Part shown: piece after piece, positions 28,188 to 35,856 of the stretch
How the letters are laid out: every line of letters starts with the position of its first letter
Position numbering within the stretch: the stretch's first letter is position 1
IMG/VR virus record: IMGVR_UViG_3300023090_000181
Span: 1-40,323 of that record
Origin: a virus
Reading direction: 5' to 3' (one strand)
DNA length: 40,323 bases
Program-made: the position numbers and the translations under genes
Notes under the pieces: model-generated
The model's input: only the letters and a program-made list of their open reading frames with translations
What the model was told of the DNA's origin: nothing
The model's database searches: none

Positions 28188-29584
28188 GCCTCACCTCCGC
28201 CGATAGCCATGGCCCGCTGGTATGCCTCGACGATCTGCTGCCCTTTGCCTACGCTTTTCCCGTCCGGCCAGGGCAGGTTGAATTCGCGTCGCAATGACTC
28301 TATCGCAAATTCGGGCGCGATTGTGACTGTTTTACGCGCAAACATCTGAAAAGAAGTCGATTGGTTCTGCTGGTACTCCTCGCATGGACCAATCCAGTCA
28401 GCCATGAGCTTCCGGGCTTCGGATTCCCGGTGGAACTTCTGGTAGAACCATGCTCCCTTGCGATAGAGAGCAGTGAATCCGTCCTTGTCGGTGAACTCGA
28501 CGAAGCGGTTAGGACTCAAGGATTTGGTGTAGCGCGCCTGCCCTATGACCTTGTCCATGCGCCGCCCGCTCATGAAAACAGAGCCGCCCGGCTTCGCCAA
28601 GGCGTTGCAACAGACCATCACGTCATGCTCGGCGAGCGCTGTGTCCACGGAATTGAGGACGGAATCGCACACAACCACGTCGAAAAAGCCGTCCATGCGC
28701 AGTGACCGGCAAAGGTCATCGCACATCTTGTGGACAGCCGCGGGGTGAATCGCGTTGCCTTTGCGGAAGAAGAACTCCACGCCCTGGATCCGGTAGCCCT
28801 TGGCGCGCAGATCGCGGACATAATCGCCCTGGCCGCATCCAAAGTCAAGAATCCGCTGGTCTTTGGTGATGGCCGGTAGAACCATGGTCCGGTAGAGGGT
28901 TGAGGCGTTCTGCTTGCGCTCCGGGCTATCATCGTTCCGCAGTCGCATCATTTGCGCGAAGGTCTGGATCCAGGTCGTGCGCGGGAGATGATCGTAGCTG
29001 AATTCGCCGTAATGCGCGCCGAAGTATGCGCGGGCGTCTCCCTCGGCCGAGTCAGGGACGTAGAAGGTCCGGCAGCCTATCCCCAACAACTTGCAAGCTA
29101 AGGCATATTGCTGCCCGCTGACCACGTTTCCGCTTTGGGTTGCCACCGCACCGCCCCATGCGCCGTACTTCAGGACCAGGCGGCAGATTTCCTTGCGCAC
29201 CGCCGCGCCGATACTGCGTAGATTGCCGTGAATGTTCACGGCTGGAACCTTGGAAAAGCCCAGGACGGCGGACTCAGCCACCGTGACCGGGTGGTCTATG
29301 TCGTCGATGTCCGTCCCGTTGTGGAGTTGGTTGAACCGGATTTCGTCGTAAGTGGTGATCTCTTTGAGGACGAAGGCCGGGACCGTCTCGCGTTGGACAG
29401 CTCGTGACGCCTTGACGCGCTGGTGACCGGCAACGATAAGCCCGGCCTGAGTGCAGATGATCGGCTTGGCGAACCCGATGGTCGCGATGCTGGCCTTTAG
29501 GCGGTCGAGCGCATCCGGGGCAATGGCGCGGGGGTTATAGGCCGCGCCGTGCAGGTTCGCTGTGGGGAAGTCAGGCTGAAACAT
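28184..29584 (-). CDS. ParB-like nuclease domain fused to SAM methyltransferase
   Basis: 466 aa. The first 80 residues are a ParB/Srx-type domain (YNPRAIAPDALDRLKASIAT, ending VAGHQRVKASR). From about residue 240 there is a class I methyltransferase: ILDFGCGQGDYVRDL is motif I and VVVCDSVLNSVD the motif IV position. That motif is not DPPY/NPPY, so it is not a typical adenine-N6 or cytosine-N4 DNA methylase. The middle (100-235) is unassigned. It overlaps the HNH-ParB gene by 14 bp. Possibly a DNA or nucleotide modification enzyme; unproven. Confidence 0.75.
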   Translation of the reverse strand: MFQPDFPTANLHGAAYNPRAIAPDALDRLKASIATIGFAKPIICTQAGLIVAGHQRVKASRAVQRETVPAFVLKEITTYDEIRFNQLHNGTDIDDIDHPVTVAESAVLGFSKVPAVNIHGNLRSIGAAVRKEICRLVLKYGAWGGAVATQSGNVVSGQQYALACKLLGIGCRTFYVPDSAEGDARAYFGAHYGEFSYDHLPRTTWIQTFAQMMRLRNDDSPERKQNASTLYRTMVLPAITKDQRILDFGCGQGDYVRDLRAKGYRIQGVEFFFRKGNAIHPAAVHKMCDDLCRSLRMDGFFDVVVCDSVLNSVDTALAEHDVMVCCNALAKPGGSVFMSGRRMDKVIGQARYTKSLSPNRFVEFTDKDGFTALYRKGAWFYQKFHRESEARKLMADWIGPCEEYQQNQSTSFQMFARKTVTIAPEFAIESLRREFNLPWPDGKSVGKGQQIVEAYQRAMAIGGGEA

Positions 29585-30578
29585 GGCTCACCAGATAGGC
29601 CGCAAACCCGTAAAACGCGCCGTGGGCTTCCGCATATTTTTCGGCCAACCTGCCCAGGTTGCAGGATTCTTCTACGGATATTGGGATTTTGTAACTGCCG
29701 AACTTCATCACAGGAACGCGCTCTGCCCCGCCGCTGTCGTCGCGCCCTTCAGTCGGGTCCAGCGTCTCGGTGTTGATCGTGGCCGCAAGCTGGTCAAGCA
29801 GCGCTTGAACCGCCGCGTCGTCGGTTTCCACGTCATGCAGTAGGCTGGCAAGTTGCGCCTGGTCAGTCGCGGCCATCGCCGCAATCGGGTCGATGGTGGC
29901 CAGAATCTTCGCCTCTTCCTCGAGCGAGAGGTCAACGTAGACCACCGGAACGGTCGGCTGCTCGGCCTTCATGGCCAGCAAGGCGCGCATGTGGCCGTCG
30001 ACCAGATGCCCGGTGCGCTGGTTCACGATGACGGATTGCACCAGGCCAACCTCAGACATGATGCCGACCAGCGCCTTTTGCTGTGCGTCCGGGTGAATCC
30101 GCCAGTTGCCGGGGTTGGCCAGGAGTTGGTCGGGGGCCTCTTCACCGTGCCCGACAATCCGGTTGCGCCAAGGGGTCGATTGTGTCTTTTTTGCAACAGT
30201 TTTCTTCATTTGTTGCAAGTTTAGCGTGGAATTCTGTTCAAAAACTGCCAGTTCCGGCGCTGAAATCCCTTTCTCGTGCATCCCGACGAGATGGCAGCGC
30301 CAGCAGCCCCAGCGGCAATTCTCCAGCGTCCACTTCCCACCAGCACCGCGTGACCGGACGTGAACCAGGTGACCGTGACTCCACGGGTCCGGGCCGTCCC
30401 AAGGCAATACGCCCCGGATACAGTCAGGCAAAAGCCGCAATTCGCACTGGCCGCCGGCGCGCTCGTAGACCTTGAGGCGGATGGCAGACTTCTCGGCTGC
30501 TGTAGGCTGGCCGCGGCGGGGTGGGCCTGGGCGGCGCTTGCGGATGGGTGTTTTGCGGGTGAGCGGAGAGCGCTTCAC
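29571..30578 (-). CDS. HNH endonuclease fused to ParB-like domain
   Basis: 335 aa. Basic N terminus, then an HNH-type domain (CELRLLPDC, SHGHLVHVRSRG, ENCRWGCWRCH) to about residue 105. A linker with a second Met (124) leads to a ParB-like domain (NPGNWRIHPDAQQKALVGI through TGHLVDGHMRALLAM) and a polar tail. The frame is continuous; the internal ATG at 30209 has no ribosome site, but operator E begins 11 bp inside it. The start is GTG overlapping the upstream stop (GTGA). HNH proteins next to terminase often aid cos cleavage. Confidence 0.75.
   Translation of the reverse strand: MKRSPLTRKTPIRKRRPGPPRRGQPTAAEKSAIRLKVYERAGGQCELRLLPDCIRGVLPWDGPDPWSHGHLVHVRSRGAGGKWTLENCRWGCWRCHLVGMHEKGISAPELAVFEQNSTLNLQQMKKTVAKKTQSTPWRNRIVGHGEEAPDQLLANPGNWRIHPDAQQKALVGIMSEVGLVQSVIVNQRTGHLVDGHMRALLAMKAEQPTVPVVYVDLSLEEEAKILATIDPIAAMAATDQAQLASLLHDVETDDAAVQALLDQLAATINTETLDPTEGRDDSGGAERVPVMKFGSYKIPISVEESCNLGRLAEKYAEAHGAFYGFAAYLVSHVSA
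30181..30198. promoter_or_regulatory. Operator copy E, 18-bp imperfect palindrome, inside coding
   Basis: TGTGTCTTTTTTGCAACA on the plus strand, within the HNH-ParB frame at the point where the ParB part begins. Like copy D it is inverted relative to A-C and follows a GCTAAACT tract in the gene direction. It would act as a roadblock or mark an internal promoter boundary. Confidence 0.45.
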
Positions 30579-30826
30579 GCTTCGTCCTCGTCGGCGTCGG
30601 CTCTTTGGTCCAACTGTTCAATCGGTAAGAGTCTCAACTGAGTAGGTATCGGGAGACCCGCGTCGGCTTCTTGAAGATCCCTGATCGCCGCTTTTATCTT
30701 TTCGCGGATGTATACGTGGCTGATGGGCTCGAGGCGAAGTGACCCAATCATTCCAGGCTTATTCATCTCAAACATCGCCCGGTTGACTTCTATCTGGCTG
30801 CTCACGAGCGCTTGCTCCCAGGTCAT
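30575..30826 (-). CDS. Hypothetical small protein
   Basis: 83 aa, unrecognised; amphipathic helices (WEQALVSSQIEVNRAMFEM, VYIREKIKAAIRDLQEADAG) and an acidic tail. ATGA overlap upstream, GTGA downstream. Part of the middle operon of small genes between replication and packaging. Confidence 0.6.
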   Translation of the reverse strand: MTWEQALVSSQIEVNRAMFEMNKPGMIGSLRLEPISHVYIREKIKAAIRDLQEADAGLPIPTQLRLLPIEQLDQRADADEDEA

Positions 30827-31119
30827 GACATCACCTCATCAAGCCGGGTTAGGTCGCATGGACTCTTTTCCTGCAGCGGTTGGCTGCAACTTCTCTGCCG
30901 GGCCATGATGCGCGCCAGCTTCGCCGCCCAAACCGGGTCACGCCTTGCGCGGTGGTCTCCCCACTGCGAATGTGGGCTATAGAAGTCGGAGTGAGACGGG
31001 CACTTTACTGAGTCACTTCCGGGTTGCCCGACGCAATCCTCTTCGTCGCAGCGGTATTCGACGCCACACTTGGGGCAGACGTGAAGCGTGCCCATCGGGA
31101 ACATCAGCTGATCTGTCAC
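30823..31119 (-). CDS. Zinc-finger small protein
   Basis: 98 aa. CPKCGVEYRCDEEDC is followed by KCPSH, giving enough Cys/His for one zinc site; then an aromatic stretch and an Arg-rich helix (VWAAKLARIMARQRS). Joined to both neighbours by ATGA overlaps. Possibly a nucleic-acid-binding accessory; no family. Confidence 0.6.
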   Translation of the reverse strand: MTDQLMFPMGTLHVCPKCGVEYRCDEEDCVGQPGSDSVKCPSHSDFYSPHSQWGDHRARRDPVWAAKLARIMARQRSCSQPLQEKSPCDLTRLDEVMS

Positions 31120-31418
31120 AGCAGCCTTCCCATCTCCGGAAGCGGCGTCCCGCTTGGCGCGTCGCAGTCGTTGTGGCGTGGACGCCGGTCAGCGCCGAAG
31201 TACCAGCGGTCATGCCGGCGGATTCGGCAATCACACACAGAACAGATGCGATGCCCTGCCTTGGAGCCCGGTTGCTCCTCCCGCGATAGAATCACCGCCA
31301 AGGAAAGAAGCTGGTGGCAGGTACAGGACGGGCAGACCCCAGCCGCATTTGTGACGTTGTCACATTCGACGCACAGGTAGAGGGTCGAAAGCGGGACATG
31401 CAAGGGCGGGGGCTTCAT
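31116..31418 (-). CDS. Protein with two zinc ribbons
   Basis: 100 aa from ATG 31418, which overlaps the helicase-loader stop. Two clusters are seen: CVECDNVTNAAGVCPSC and CSVCDCRIRRHDRW with HNDC. The arrangement resembles phage zinc-ribbon proteins beside replication genes. A longer frame from 31541 reads the loader gene out of frame and is rejected. Confidence 0.6.
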   Translation of the reverse strand: MKPPPLHVPLSTLYLCVECDNVTNAAGVCPSCTCHQLLSLAVILSREEQPGSKAGHRICSVCDCRIRRHDRWYFGADRRPRHNDCDAPSGTPLPEMGRLL

Positions 31419-32233
31419 CCTCGAATCCTCATGCTCGGCAGCTTGTCGAGCCAGATCAGCGGCGCATCTTCCGTGAGCCGGGATACCAGCGCGGCGCCGT
31501 AGATTTCCGTCAGTTGCAATTCGGTTAGGTTGGTTGTCCAAAGCGTTGGCAGTTCTTCGCGGTAGCGGTGATTCACCAGCCGGTCAAGCTGAGAGGCTGC
31601 GAAGTCGTCCACATACGCGCCCTTGATGCGCTCCCGGCCGAGATCGTCAAGCACTAGCAGCGGAGCCGATTCAGCGCGCTCAAGGATTCGCTCAGCACCC
31701 CCGTCGATGGCGTGTACCCGGATGGCAGTCACGCTGTCGGGCCAACTCAGCCACACGGCCTGATGGTGAAACTTCACGTTGGCCTCTTTCCCGTACTTCC
31801 ACGTCTCCTCCACCAGCCGGACGATGTAGGCCTTGCGGTAGGCCCGCTGGAAGCCGCGCAGAATTGCCGCCAAGGCCATCGTTTTTCCCGAGCCGGTGTC
31901 AGCGCCTAGCCCGAACCCGGTCGTGGGAATGTTGCCACCGCTGAGTGATAGCAAGGTAAGCCGCGGCATTGCCCGCTTGATGGCTTCAGGAACCTTTTGC
32001 CAGTCGGCTTTGCACTCGCGTGGTGCAAGGCCGAATACTTTCAGAAGATCCTCGGTAACCAGCGCCTCAAGGTCAGACTCGGAGCGCTTAGCCTCAGCTT
32101 CAGCGTCCTGAATTGCCAGCGCATATTCAAAGCAGCCCCAGCACAAACCCTCGAACCCAGGCTCTGATTCGCCCATGGAGGGCTTTTTATTGCAACTGCG
32201 GCAAAGGGGCCTCGGACTGTTCTGCGGCTTCAT
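31415..32233 (-). CDS. DnaC/IstB-like helicase loader ATPase
   Basis: 272 aa AAA+ protein. It has an N-terminal Cys pair set (CRSC, CWGC) that may bind zinc, Walker A GADTGSGKT (110-118), Walker B LLVLDDLGRE and sensor-I-like LWTTNLTE, and a C-terminal arginine region typical of DnaC-type loaders. It would load the host replicative helicase on phage DNA with the upstream replication protein. ATG 32233 is chosen so the zinc part is kept; it overlaps the upstream gene by 47 bp, and other starts are possible. Confidence 0.85.
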   Translation of the reverse strand: MKPQNSPRPLCRSCNKKPSMGESEPGFEGLCWGCFEYALAIQDAEAEAKRSESDLEALVTEDLLKVFGLAPRECKADWQKVPEAIKRAMPRLTLLSLSGGNIPTTGFGLGADTGSGKTMALAAILRGFQRAYRKAYIVRLVEETWKYGKEANVKFHHQAVWLSWPDSVTAIRVHAIDGGAERILERAESAPLLVLDDLGRERIKGAYVDDFAASQLDRLVNHRYREELPTLWTTNLTELQLTEIYGAALVSRLTEDAPLIWLDKLPSMRIRG

Positions 32234-33146
32234 GCACCCGCCGTTCATCACGAGCGGTAAGTTGCTCGATGTAGCGCTGGTCACTCCCGCTTCTGTGATG
32301 CTGCTTGCCGCTGCCATTCGAGGCTCCTTGCCTTTGCGGTTGCGTGGCCTTCTCGGCCAGTTCCGTTGCTTTGCCTGCCTGTAACGCGTAATCGATCGTT
32401 GCTACCCAGCCACGGTCATTCGCCCCGGTATACCAGGGCGTTTCGGCCAGAAAAGCGCATGCGGCTCGGAAGTCCGGCAACCAGCCGGGTTCCTTGAGGC
32501 GGGTTTGAATCACCGTCTGGCGCTTGAGTGTGCTTTTGGCTTGGGGGAGTTTTCCTGCGGTGAGCGTATTCCAGATCGTGATCACCACTGCTGATTTCAC
32601 AGCGGGGACGGTCGATGGAATCGACAGAGGCTTTTGTTCTTGTACTTCTGTACTTGTTACTGTCTCTGTTAGTGTCCCTGTTGTCTCGATACTGATACAG
32701 TTATGTGCCAATACTGAGTCAGTATCGTTGCCTTTTGGTTGCGAGTCCGTCACATCTTCGTCTTCTTTTAGCTCCGGAGATGCCTCAGATTTGTTGCGCC
32801 TCCGCCCCGCGTTGATCTTTTCAAAAGACTTGCCACGGTTCTCAAAGATGGTTCTGGCATCCAGCCATTCCGCATAAAGGACGGAGTTGCGCAGTTTCCC
32901 GCCCTCAACCTCATCAAACTTGCGAATGATTCTCGCTCCATACAAGGCCCAAATCTCATCCCCCAAGCCGCTCGTTTCTGCGAGGTCGAGCGGGTCCGCT
33001 GAAACGGTGCAATCGTCCGTCTGCCATGCCGACAGAAGTAGGTAGAGGTAACCTGCCCGCGCCGCCGGGTGCATCGCCTGTACCGCAGGGCTTGCTCGGA
33101 AAGCGTCGATTTTGAGTGGCATCCATTGCTGCCATTTAGCGGCCAT
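32187..33146 (-). CDS. DUF1376-like phage replication protein
   Basis: 319 aa. The N terminus (WMPLKIDAFRASPAVQAMHP, ARAGYLYLLLSAWQ) matches the winged-helix-like DUF1376 start of phage replication initiators (O/DnaD-type role). The middle is low complexity, the C-terminal part has WLPDFRAACAFLAETPWYTG, a region seen in primosomal proteins, then a basic tail. It ends inside the helicase-loader start, the common O-P-like pairing. It would recognise the origin, but no iteron set is seen in its coding region. Confidence 0.75.
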   Translation of the reverse strand: MAAKWQQWMPLKIDAFRASPAVQAMHPAARAGYLYLLLSAWQTDDCTVSADPLDLAETSGLGDEIWALYGARIIRKFDEVEGGKLRNSVLYAEWLDARTIFENRGKSFEKINAGRRRNKSEASPELKEDEDVTDSQPKGNDTDSVLAHNCISIETTGTLTETVTSTEVQEQKPLSIPSTVPAVKSAVVITIWNTLTAGKLPQAKSTLKRQTVIQTRLKEPGWLPDFRAACAFLAETPWYTGANDRGWVATIDYALQAGKATELAEKATQPQRQGASNGSGKQHHRSGSDQRYIEQLTARDERRVHEAAEQSEAPLPQLQ

Positions 33147-33625
33147 CAGTATTTCCCTTTCAGAATTTCGTTTAGATCGTCCGTTGACCAGATGATGCCC
33201 ACAAGCGCACCGGCCTCAGCCATGGTGTCGAGAAAGGCAAGCTGGTCGTCGGTTGGTTTGCCCGGTTCGGCCTTTTGGATCAGCCGCCCGGTCTTAGGTG
33301 ATGTGGTAAGCCACTCCGGGGCCTTGACTTCGACATAAAGCGCCCGCCCGCCGGGGAGGGTGCCCAGGATGTCGGATAGGCCGGCAGAGCATGCGCCCTG
33401 TGTCCTGCCCAGGAACTGCCGAGCGTTGCTGATTCCGCCGCGGCGGAGTGCGCGCCCGACGGCCCCGCGCAGTCTGGCGCCACCAGCGTCGACGGCCAGC
33501 GCGGGGATGCGGTGAATGGTGAGGAGTTCCAGCGCGGCCTTCTGGACAGCCGCCTCGGATACGCATCCAAGGAGGTAGGCGTCGCTGTAGCGGGCGCGCT
33601 CGAATGCGAAGCGGTAGGGCCTCAT
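33146..33625 (-). CDS. VRR-NUC nuclease
   Basis: 159 aa. The VRR-NUC core is complete: Glu24 in CVSEAAVQ, Asp85 in AGLSDILGTL and ExK at 99-101 in LYVEVKAPE, with DDQLAFLDTMAEAGA after. Related stand-alone phage enzymes cut branched DNA such as Holliday junctions or flaps. Its stop overlaps the replication gene's start, linking it to replication and recombination. Confidence 0.82.
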   Translation of the reverse strand: MRPYRFAFERARYSDAYLLGCVSEAAVQKAALELLTIHRIPALAVDAGGARLRGAVGRALRRGGISNARQFLGRTQGACSAGLSDILGTLPGGRALYVEVKAPEWLTTSPKTGRLIQKAEPGKPTDDQLAFLDTMAEAGALVGIIWSTDDLNEILKGKY

Positions 33626-34041
33626 GCAACCTCCGCAACGGCTACAGGTGGATTTGCCTTCCGTGGGCCGCGCTTCCGAGCAGTCATGACCTTGACGCGC
33701 TCGAATAGATCAGCGTTGCTCGTTCCATAGGGAAGGATGAGCGATGCGGCCTCGACGTCCAAGGGAGATTTCTCCTTGAGCCGCGCAAGGACGAGGATGG
33801 GGACGCGGAGAGCCGTACCGTGAGCCTGTTTTGCGACAGCCTCAGTCAGATCATGGTCTCCCGAGTCAGCCAGGATAATCAGATCGGTTCCTTCTAGGTC
33901 GGCCCTCAGCGCGAGGATGAGGCTGCTTGCCGTTTTGCATCTCTCAGTCGTAACGTGGAGAGACGTATTCAAAGCGAAGGCAATCAGCTTAGCGTCCTCT
34001 TCCCGCTGGCTCCAGAGAAGTATCTTTCTGCGGGGCCTCAT
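33622..34041 (-). CDS. Receiver-like (CheY fold) protein, degenerate
   Basis: 139 aa. Alternating strands and helices resemble a response-regulator receiver: KILLWSQREEDAKLIAFAL, then DLIILADSGDHDL and VPILVLARLKEKSP. The phospho-acceptor Asp is not at the clean position, so it may be a pseudo-receiver. A basic, Pro-rich tail follows. ATG 34041 overlaps the upstream stop. The role in a phage is unclear. Confidence 0.5.
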   Translation of the reverse strand: MRPRRKILLWSQREEDAKLIAFALNTSLHVTTERCKTASSLILALRADLEGTDLIILADSGDHDLTEAVAKQAHGTALRVPILVLARLKEKSPLDVEAASLILPYGTSNADLFERVKVMTARKRGPRKANPPVAVAEVA

Positions 34042-34976
34042 GCTTGCACCGCCGGGAACTGCTTCCATTCGCGCCCGTCAAGCAGCGAACCGGCATCATC
34101 TCGGCCTATGCGAACCATCCGCTGTCCAGGCCGGTCGTTGTAACAAAATGGCCGGATTACCTTGCCATCGGCTTTAACCAGGCAGGTCGGAGTGCTGGGG
34201 TGAAGATGTTCAACTTCGTGATTTTCGTTCCATGGCGCCCATTCTCCCCACTGCTTGAAGAAGAACGGGACGCGGGCAGCTACACACTGGTTCCGCAGAT
34301 CACGCGCCCAGTTCGGATGCATCGGGCGCGCTTCACAGCCGCTCTCGCCGCCACAGATCACCCATCCGAGTCGCGCAAGACGCTTTTTCGAGTTCCGATC
34401 ATCGAACCGAAGAGCATCGAATCCGTCCGGGTGCCCATCCCAACCTTCCGGCCACGGGATGCAACTAAGATCCACGGGCCCTACCATCGGCTCAACACTG
34501 ACGCCATGAACAACGGCGGTGATGCTCAACAGAATCGGAATGCGCAGATCGGCCATGGGCTGATTCTCGGTAGTGACCATGAGCCAGACGTTGGGGTATC
34601 CGGTTCCCCAATCAGCGGGCAGACACGCAGCGATGCGCTCGGGGCGCTTGGTGCAAAGCTGGTAAGTGAGATTCGGCGTCTCCCGGATGATGGCCCAAGC
34701 CTCGGCGCGCCATGGGTCGGCTTCCTCGATGAAAAAGTCAGACCACGAATCGACGAAAACGCGGTTGATGTGCCCGTACTTCTCGCGGTTCTTTGCCCAC
34801 TTCAGAGGGGCGTTGAACGTCGCCTTGGCAGAGCGGATCACCACGTCGGGGTTCTGTCCGTACCGCTTTTTGTCGGCGAACATATAACAGTTCTTGCAGC
34901 CTGCCGAGACCTTGTGGCAGCCCTGCCAGCAATTCCACGTCGCGTCGGTCCAGGCAATTCCTGTGCTAGCGCCCAT
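34038..34976 (-). CDS. DUF5131 (phage Gp37/Gp68) family protein
   Basis: 312 aa. The N terminus has TWNCWQGCHKVSAGCKNCYM with Cys16, 20, 27 and 30, the signature of this family, whose Cys set suggests an iron-sulphur or radical-SAM-like site. Later conserved parts include NRVFVDSWSDFF, QLCTKRPERI, NVWLMVTTENQ and WVICGGESG. In many genomes it neighbours a three-Cys-motif partner gene (TcmP); none is present here. Substrate unknown. Confidence 0.88.
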   Translation of the reverse strand: MGASTGIAWTDATWNCWQGCHKVSAGCKNCYMFADKKRYGQNPDVVIRSAKATFNAPLKWAKNREKYGHINRVFVDSWSDFFIEEADPWRAEAWAIIRETPNLTYQLCTKRPERIAACLPADWGTGYPNVWLMVTTENQPMADLRIPILLSITAVVHGVSVEPMVGPVDLSCIPWPEGWDGHPDGFDALRFDDRNSKKRLARLGWVICGGESGCEARPMHPNWARDLRNQCVAARVPFFFKQWGEWAPWNENHEVEHLHPSTPTCLVKADGKVIRPFCYNDRPGQRMVRIGRDDAGSLLDGREWKQFPAVQA

Positions 34977-35301
34977 TGGCCACCCCCATGAAAAGAAGTG
35001 ACCGCCAAACCTGCACGCGCCTTCTGTGGGCAGATACCCGGCTGGACTTGCGTGATCGGTTCGTCTCGGTGATGATTCCCTTTGTTGCGGCGCTTCTGAA
35101 AGCAGCCCCTACAACATTCGGGTGCAGGAATCCGGTTACGCCGGCAGCTTCCAGAAGGCTCCAAGCCTCGTCGGATGTGAGTTCATGGTTGAGGGATGCG
35201 GCCAGGGCCACGGCGCTGTATGCGCGCCCAAAGTCGGCCGTCGTGAATAGCTTGTCGAGGCCCCGGTCTCGGGCTCTCTCTGACTGTCTTGTCGATAACA
35301 T
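34966..35301 (-). CDS. Hypothetical small basic protein
   Basis: 111 aa from ATG 35301 in a TGATG overlap with GAGG upstream; ATG 35331 is an alternative. It has a winged-helix-like middle (LNHELTSDEAWSLLEAAGV, AAFRSAATKGIIT) and a basic tail (RSRKSSRVSAHRRRVQVWRS). May bind nucleic acid; resembles small phage proteins with a wHTH, but no family is certain. Confidence 0.6.
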   Translation of the reverse strand: MLSTRQSERARDRGLDKLFTTADFGRAYSAVALAASLNHELTSDEAWSLLEAAGVTGFLHPNVVGAAFRSAATKGIITETNRSRKSSRVSAHRRRVQVWRSLLFMGVANGR

Positions 35302-35798
35302 CAGCGGCCTCTTTTCAGGAAATAGCTGCATTTGCACCCTTCGACGGTGCAGCGGCTCGGTTGGCCCATCTCGGTGCGGGCGTGCTGGTGGACGGAATGA
35401 CCGCAAAAAGCCTTGTCGCATTGGCGAGAGGTGATCTCGCGCATTAGGCTGAAGGTGCGGGGCGCGTAGGCATCGGGGTCATATTGGCGGGGTAGGCCGA
35501 TTTCTTCGAGGGCGGTTTCTTCAAGCGCCGTCCATTCGGCAATGAGCAAAGGCCATGCGGAGTTTTTCGCCGCGCTCAGGAACTCGAAAGCTGGCTCACG
35601 CATCCACGGGTGATCTCTGAGGAGCCGGATACAGGCGGCAAGCTCAGCGGGCTTCGCCGGCGCGTCTCCGGGGTAGCGGAGACGCATCGACGCATAAGAC
35701 AGGATGGTTACCGCCCGAGGGATGGCCGCGGCCTTCGCGGTCAGGTGCAACACGCTATTCATCCGGGCGGCTTGTTCGCGAAGTGTTAGGGTTTGCAA
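35301..35798 (-). CDS. Hypothetical protein with C-terminal Cys/His motif
   Basis: 165 aa from TTG 35798, which has GGAGG five bases upstream; the longer frame to 35915 lies over the neighbouring gene. The C-terminal part has CDKAFCGHSVHQHARTEMG and CTVEGCKC, likely a zinc site; the body is helical. Unknown function. An unusual TTG start with an excellent ribosome site. Confidence 0.6.
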   Translation of the reverse strand: MQTLTLREQAARMNSVLHLTAKAAAIPRAVTILSYASMRLRYPGDAPAKPAELAACIRLLRDHPWMREPAFEFLSAAKNSAWPLLIAEWTALEETALEEIGLPRQYDPDAYAPRTFSLMREITSRQCDKAFCGHSVHQHARTEMGQPSRCTVEGCKCSYFLKRGR

Positions 35799-35823
35799 AT
35801 TACCCTCCTGTTGTTTTTTTGTG

Positions 35824-35843
35824 GGGCGGCTGGTAGACCGCCC
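35824..35843. terminator. Hairpin between middle and recombination genes
   Basis: GGGCGG (35824-35829) pairs with CCGCCC (35838-35843) around 8 bases. No U-run follows on the minus strand, so it may attenuate rather than end transcription, or stabilise an mRNA end. Confidence 0.35.
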
Positions 35844-35856
35844 AACGGTTATTGAG

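Noticed and set aside
27739-28194. N-terminal extension of the terminase small subunit
   Set aside because: This part reads the 27726-28187 gene in another frame and is Arg/Pro rich; a GTG with GGGAGGG begins the real gene at 27738.
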